In this document: piece by piece, positions 58,925-64,000 of the stretch
Layout: each line of letters opens with the position of its first letter
Numbering within the stretch: the first letter of the stretch is position 1
Source: Clitopilus passeckerianus
Taxonomy: Eukaryota; Basidiomycota; Agaricomycetes; Agaricales; Entolomataceae
Direction of reading: 5' to 3'
Length of the DNA stretch: 64,000 nt
NCBI GenBank assembly: GCA_944990035.1
Contig: CALYLX010000066.1
Location: 62,001-126,000, forward strand
The notes under the pieces: model-generated
Told to the model about the DNA's origin: nothing
What the model saw: only the letters and a program-made list of their open reading frames with translations
Databases searched by the model: none
Position numbers and translations under genes: made by a program

Positions 58925-59891
58925 CCTCGTCAAGAAAAGGTCAACAAGGCTCAGTTGTTTAGATATGATATCGACAAAGGCGGAAATTTGGTTTCTTCTT
59001 ATACAGAAACAGGAAAAGCGGAAGCAAAGTCACAGTGTGGTCAAATGACCACTATGACACCAGGTGGCGCAGAAGCCAGCAATTCAGGGTCTAATTGGTG
59101 CCACCAACAAGCCACATCCGCGTGAAAGCTCTGCCGTAAACAGAGTGGAGGTTTGAAGTCAATGTGGCCATTCAATCTGTTCGGCCAATCGATCTCTTTT
59201 GATAACAAAAGTCTATTTTTCATCGGACCGGGAATCAGGGCCAAGATGAGTCGTTCAGCGGGCGCCTATCTCTATGCCCTTTGATTGTGGTGTTTGAGAA
59301 ATAAACTTCATAAAAATATCTACGAATACCGGGGCATGAGCAACGCCGAACAGATAAAACAAGATATCAGTACCTGTCGTTACATACACCTTGAAGTGCA
59401 ATTAAAGGGTTGGTACTTTCACCTGTCACGGAGTCAATACAGTTGGAGAACCACATCCAGGTTCTCTTTGATCTGGAATACATCAGCGAATCTGTCCTCG
59501 AGCTGCTTTATAGTGGTGGATGCGCCGGGAAGCTAGAAAATGGCGGGTTGAATAGAACTCGTGGCAAGTCTTGGGACGAGCTTTACCTGACAAACAGGAA
59601 CTGCTATTCGTGTTCGTTTTTGAATCAGATGGTACTGCTTGCCGACAGCTGTCGTCTTTTCAAGGGTATTGTCGATATCCTGAAATATCACCTGGAGCAG
59701 AAAACTCAAACCCTAGCTAATAAGATAAAGATACCAGTACAAACGGTCCGCTTTGCGTCTGCCTCTTGGCCAAAAATGGCCGCAGTAGTCAAGTCCCACT
59801 GGCTGGACAACTGGGACAACGAGAAAAAGAGCTGCACGATGGACAAACCTTTGGGTATAAAGGCACTGAGAATAACAGCTTCAAGTGATTA
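58925..59891. other. Intergenic region with a doubtful plus-strand ORF
   Basis: About 970 bases. The plus strand is open at 59410-59931 (173 codons, from a TTG), with protein-like text such as ENHIQVLFDLEYISESV and FKGIVDILKYHLEQ. An ATG-started frame from 59336 (MSNAEQIKQDIS) is one base out of register with it. The minus strand shows some weak coding look too. I recognise no family and do not assign a gene. Confidence 0.3.
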
Positions 59892-60514
59892 TCAAGACTT
59901 ACCTAGCCATGTGCAATCTATCTCGTCTTGAGTTGCGTCCAGAAGGAGATCCAGTACTCCAAAATTCGGTATCTGCTGACAGTTCTTCACCGCTTTTTGC
60001 AGCGTTGTGGCTACATTTATGTACCTGGCCGACGAGGATTGTATTGCATCTCGGGCATTCGCTACCCTCAGAACGGACACAAAAAGCAATAGGACATAGC
60101 CAGTCGCGAGTATTCCATCGCCTCCGCGGGGTTCGTAGGAATACGGGGTTTCGAGGGCGTGATAGCTATCCAAGGCAATCTTTCTCAGACGTTGCAGCTG
60201 ATTAGTTGCAAAAAGGAGTTGACTGAAAGTCAGCGGTAAGCGGACATCCTGCAACTTTCGTAGGGGGATACTCACGTATGTAACTCTTGGCCAATGTTGA
60301 CATTGAGTGCGAGCTGAGCTAAATGCAGGGTTACGGCTCGAACCTTGCGGGAAACGCTGCAGAGTGTCGTAATTACTTCCAACTCCCATGTAAGGTCACT
60401 TTCCGGCGTAGAAAGATAGATAGAGTGGACATTTTGCGAAATAACACAGGCCGTGATCTTGTAAAGGATCTCATTCGGAAAAGGGAAGTCTGCTTGTTCT
60501 CCGTCCATGGTCAT
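59892..60514 (-). CDS. F-box-like/agaric hypothetical protein, possibly continuing downstream
   Basis: The ATG at 60512-60514 gives MTMDGEQADFPFPNEILYKI, the FP-N-E-I-L opening common to F-box-like helical proteins of agarics, followed by LITTLCSVSRKVRAV-type helices. An intron near 60275 joins to LTFSQLLFATNQLQRL. The frame ends at 59892 just after a good donor (GTAAGT, 59898-59903), so there may be another exon downstream that I could not place. It is roughly 180 residues as drawn. The function is unknown. By resemblance only, it could be a substrate adaptor. Confidence 0.5.
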
Positions 60515-60944
60515 GGCTTTCTCACTGGGCCGTGAATCTGGTTATCCAGAACCTATTTCCGTATCATTACAGAGAATCGATGGTAAGCGTTGAAGCGATG
60601 TTCAGGATGCCAGGTGCCGAAACAGCGACCGTGATCAAGACGATGTTCTTCCTTGCACAGCCACGATATTGGGTTTTCTCGACATGGACATCCGAGCCAA
60701 GAAGCGAGATCGGGATCTGTCCTCTAGAGGTGCCACAGTCGAAGACCAGGTTCTGCATAGTCCTGGTATTATGTTTGTTTTGTGAAGGAGGATTACTGAG
60801 ATGAATCTGAAGATCAAGCGCGTCTCAGTGAGTGGGACTGTCCAACAAGCTTCAAGTTTGGACTGGGCGGCTGGAACGAAATGAAGAGGGGTCGTTCCTT
60901 CGTCCATAAAGATTGAGCCTGCTCTCCTAAACCAATCCGCAAAC
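60515..60944. other. Divergent intergenic region
   Basis: About 430 bases lie before the peroxidase gene. It is open on both strands (for example minus 60758-60567) but without a domain I can name. It probably contains the peroxidase promoter. Confidence 0.4.
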
Positions 60945-61799
60945 ATGACTCCTCCGGCGTTTTGCACCCCCGAGTCTCACCAGTTCAAAAAACCCGATCC
61001 TGAAGCAAGCCGTTCGCCTTGTCCGGCATTGAACGCCCTAGCAAATCACGATTACATGTACGTTCCGTTGGTTTCCATCTCTTGCTATCGCGCTGAGCAA
61101 TTTTACCATTCCAGCCCTCGTGATGGAAGGAATGTTTCTTTCTTTCAAATGCTCCTTGCCGTCAAAAACGTCTACAACCTATCATACCCACTGGCTTTTA
61201 TCCTAACATTTTTCGGATACCTCACTTGCGGAAGGATTGGGTTCGGCCGCTACAGGACGGCTCCCGGACAAAACCTTGTCCTTGCCCTATTGTACTTGGT
61301 GATGCCTGTGTGGCTTATCGATCTATCCGCCTTATGCACCCGAGGAGCCACAAAGATTGCACACGACGGATCCCTTGTCCATGGAAATGGGGTTTGCGCC
61401 CCTCACCCTGATTCCGCCCTCCTCAACGAACTCCTTAAATTCGCCCACACCGGTGCCCCGAAAAAGAAAGGGCTCACTCTGGCCGACTTGGCGTATATAC
61501 ACGCCCTCCGAGAAACCTCCCTCAGTCAACCTCCGAACTGGCTTCACGAACAAGTTGCATTGGGAGAGTGTGGTTTAGCTTGGAGTGTGATGCGGGACAG
61601 AAAAGGGACATACCCCGACGACCGGCAGCGGGAAATCCCAACATCTATATTTGAACAATGGTTCGGGGAGGAACGCCTTCCGGACAACTGGTGGGGAGCG
61701 TCTGGGACGCGGCCGGCACAAACAGTAGGCTTTCGTAGTGCGAGGAAGAGTGCGATGGAGGTCAATTCCCTTAGCCATTCAACGACGCGGCCACAGTAG
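60945..61799 (+). CDS. Heme-thiolate peroxidase (chloroperoxidase/peroxygenase family), no signal peptide
   Basis: The ATG at 60945 gives MTPPAFCTPESHQFKKPDP. The family signature SRSPCPALNALANHDYIPRDG appears once a 57-base in-frame intron (starting GTACGT near 61056) is removed. The cysteine of PCP is the proximal heme ligand in this family. Later blocks are NVYNLSYPLAFILTFFGYL, IDLSALCTRGATKIAHDGSL, LADLAYIHALRETSLSQ and CGLAWSVM. It ends at the TAG 61797-61799 with about 265 residues. The start lacks a secretory leader, unlike the well-known secreted peroxygenases. A hydrophobic stretch (LALLYLVMPVWLIDL, about 61290) may be membrane-associated or a retained intron. It would use H2O2 to oxygenate or halogenate organic substrates. 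Confidence 0.82.
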   Translation: MTPPAFCTPESHQFKKPDPEASRSPCPALNALANHDYMYVPLVSISCYRAEQFYHSSPRDGRNVSFFQMLLAVKNVYNLSYPLAFILTFFGYLTCGRIGFGRYRTAPGQNLVLALLYLVMPVWLIDLSALCTRGATKIAHDGSLVHGNGVCAPHPDSALLNELLKFAHTGAPKKKGLTLADLAYIHALRETSLSQPPNWLHEQVALGECGLAWSVMRDRKGTYPDDRQREIPTSIFEQWFGEERLPDNWWGASGTRPAQTVGFRSARKSAMEVNSLSHSTTRPQ

Positions 61800-62052
61800 C
61801 ATCATTGTAGCATGTTTAATCCCAATTAAGTTCCCAGACCAGAACCTGAGTTGACTAATAACTCAAATACTAGAGTTCCAAAAGCGCTAACACATATACG
61901 GGCTGTATGAGATGAAGTTCGCAACAAGCTCAGAATAACAACACACTGAGTCAATTAGGATGAAAGCTTTCTCCAAATATGATTATTAGGCCCAAGATAC
62001 AGTATTTCCAAGATGTAAGAAGATGCGAAATCTAATATCCCCAAATAGATAC

Positions 62053-62877
62053 TTAAAGGCTAATACCGAGGATCTGGACGTGAGCCTTGACAATGGCTAG
62101 GACATCGACAAGCTTGACAGAGACAAGGATGTTGGCAACAACCTTGATGAGACCGCAAACGAGGATATCGAGACCGACGATGAGGCCGAAGCAGACCTTG
62201 AGCAGCTCAGCAAGGCAAACACTGAGGACTCGGTTAGTAAACATTCCGGGCAAAAAGACGTCGAAGTATTTACTTGATGTCAGCAATGATCTTGACGATG
62301 ACAGAGATGTCAAGGGACACACAGGCCTTGAGGATGACGCTAATGAGAGTACAAATGGACTAAAATAAAGTGAATAAACGAGTGGGTGCAAGTAAACTCA
62401 GAAAGAAACTTACGATGACAACATCGGCAATAATCTTGGCGCAAACGCTGATATCAATGAGCTTGCCCTCGGAGAGGAGGAGAACCTTGGCGTCGACACC
62501 AACGAATGCCTTCAAGTCAATGACTGCGGCATCGATGATAGCTTTGACTTCAGTGAGGAGGTCGACGTAGACATCAACCTTAACGTTGACATCAGCCTTG
62601 GCAGTGTCTAGATGGACCAGATTATGTCAGAACATTTGCTACATTCCATGAAAAGAACTGTACACTTACTACACTTGCCAACAACAACATCAACTTGAGC
62701 CTTGACGTTGGCAAAGACGTCGGGGACTGACTGGCAATCGCAACGACGGCTCAAGGAAGTGACGGCAGGAGTAGTGACATCGGGTGTCGGCACAGGAGCG
62801 CTGGTGAGAGGAGCAGCAACTGCGAAGCCAGCGAGGGCGGTGGTGGCGAAGAGGAGGATGGAGCGGAAGGAAGGCAT
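62053..62877 (-). CDS. Small secreted valine-rich amphipathic protein
   Basis: The ATG at 62875-62877 starts a strong signal peptide (MPSFRSILLFATTALAGFAVA). A Pro/Thr spacer and a CDCQSVPDVFANVKAQVDV opening follow. Four exons give long runs with alternating hydrophobic and polar residues (KADVNVKVDVYVDLLTEV, IDISVCAKIIADVVI, SLDISVIVKIIADIK, GLDILVCGLIKVVANIL) and scattered single cysteines. It is about 240 residues and ends at 62053. I recognise it only as an agaric-type secreted hypothetical. The amphipathic pattern suggests a helical, surface-active or self-assembling protein. It is not a hydrophobin, because the eight-cysteine pattern is absent. Confidence 0.7.
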
Positions 62878-64000
62878 TTTAGTAAAGAGTGACTAGTTGC
62901 TTGAAAAGCTGGGATTAGAGAGCAAAAAAAGAGACTGAAAGTTGATGCTATTCAACGACGAACAAGTGGGTTCTTATAGCCTTCGACCTCATTGCCTTCG
63001 GTTGGTCAGCGGCAGAAATTTGAAAGAAGTGTTTGAGCGTGTCGAGGGAAGTTGCTCAACCCTTTATCGCAGAAATGTTAACCGAGCCAAAAATGTACTA
63101 CGCTAAACCTTATTTGGTATTGATCGCCGCCTTCCTTTACCTCACCAGCTTCGTGTTCAATTTGTTGCCGCCGCACACGGCCGTCTATGTCGCACGACGG
63201 TTACAGGAATCCGGGCTTTAGGTAAAAGAGTTTGTTTGCCGCAGGCTCAGCTTGTTGCGATTCCTCGGAAGTACTTAAAGGGTGCGTGGACACAGCGTGC
63301 CATCGCCTCGGTGAGGGAATGAACAGGATCTCTCTTTGAAACACGCTCGCGTGTATAAGGCTGACCCTCTCCCTAAATAATTTAATTGAGGCTTGGATGG
63401 GTCGTCCTCGGCCGTCTGGAGAGTATTTCCGCCGTGATAGGCAAGGAACCAAAATATGTGGCGCAATTTCCTTTGGCAAATTCAAGGTACCTTCCGCGCT
63501 CTTCAATATCGAAACCTTACCTTATTATGATATTACTTTGATGGATATTACTCTATCATGTATTAATAACTTGTTCGCCCTGAAAAATATCTTGTGGTGG
63601 TAGATTGAGGACACGACGGGTCGCTGGCAGCTGCCGGAGTGGGAGGCTGAAATTAACGACAAGGCTAACTTATCTATTTGGTAGAAGCCTTATCGGTAGG
63701 TTCTCCTGAATGTGGAGATATGCATACCGAAAATGTATCCTAGGTAAAAGTGGGAAACCAACAATGATCGTAACGATAGGAAAAGGCAAAAGCCAAGCGT
63801 CAGAGGCAAGTTCTTGGAAGTCCCTGGTTCGTTCGTTGTCGAGCAACAGTGCGGCCAGCGTCACGGGTAGTTCCAGTCTACCAGTGGCAGCCCGAGCGAA
63901 GCCAGTGTGAATTGATTCCTGCAGTCTGCAGGCCGTTGTTCAGGGAATAATGCGCAGCTAGGCGAGGGCAAGCAAAATCGTCAACCCATTCGATCGGCGA
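62878..64000. other. Right-end region without a supported gene
   Basis: About 1.1 kb. Short open frames exist on both strands (for example plus 63033-63221 and minus 63864-63670), with no recognisable domain and no good splice joins. The last 300 bases have protein-like text on both strands and may belong to a gene that continues beyond the window. Confidence 0.4.
62971..62980 (-). promoter_or_regulatory. TATA-like element of the small secreted protein gene
   Basis: The minus strand reads gctataagaa about 94 bases upstream of the ATG. This is a plausible TATA box for a highly expressed secreted-protein gene. Confidence 0.4.

Noticed and set aside
59410..59931. 173-codon plus-strand open frame overlapping the 3' end of the F-box-like gene
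   Set aside because: It starts only from TTG, is one base out of register with the nearest ATG frame, has no recognised domain and overlaps a better-supported minus-strand gene.
62878..64000. Transposon remnant at the right end
   Set aside because: No transposase-like motif, terminal repeat or target-site duplication could be found.

Overview
The window reads as a gene-dense piece of a filamentous basidiomycete (Agaricomycete-type) nuclear genome. Nearly every gene is broken by short introns of about 45-70 bases. The gene content fits a wood- or litter-associated mushroom: a GMC oxidoreductase pair, a GH3 beta-glucosidase, a heme-thiolate peroxidase, a sugar transporter, DUF3638/DUF3645 giants and a TKL kinase with an MLKL-like helical region. 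I see no rRNA, CRISPR array, confident tRNA or intact transposon. Exon edges are read by eye from GT..AG signals and family continuity, so they may be off by a few bases.

Left part (1-14.3 kb): the 3' end of a BAG-domain co-chaperone gene (+). Then a multi-exon protein kinase (-) with an N-terminal MLKL/HeLo-like helical region, an unrecognised polytopic membrane protein (+), a single-exon APH-type kinase (+), and a peroxisomal Lon protease (+) ending in the PTS1 tripeptide SRL.

Middle (14.9-32.8 kb): a tandem pair of GMC oxidoreductase genes (+), the first intact and the second clearly a pseudogene. Then a secreted GH3 beta-glucosidase (+), an SDR (-), a UBE2S-type E2 ubiquitin-conjugating enzyme (+) whose first exon is only the ATG, an Opi3-type phospholipid methyltransferase (+) and a COQ8/ABC1 kinase (-).

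Centre right (33-53.4 kb): two giant tandem paralogues on the minus strand, each about 10 kb and about 3,000 residues. They have the DUF6606/DUF3638/DUF3645 architecture that databases usually call 'ubiquitinyl hydrolase'. Both carry a set of SF2/SecA-like motor motifs. They share an isolated 19-base promoter-proximal element. The downstream copy has one 1-base frameshift in a T run.

Right end (54-64 kb): an unrecognised protein with a proline-rich middle (+), a mitochondrial-type two-RRM protein (-), an MFS sugar transporter (-) whose reading frame needs three micro-exons of 12, 15 and 21 bases, an F-box-like hypothetical (-), a heme-thiolate peroxidase without a signal peptide (+), and a small secreted valine-rich protein (-).

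The genes do not form one biosynthetic cluster. Most are unlinked housekeeping or lifestyle genes. The tandem giants and the tandem GMC pair are the local duplications that stand out.
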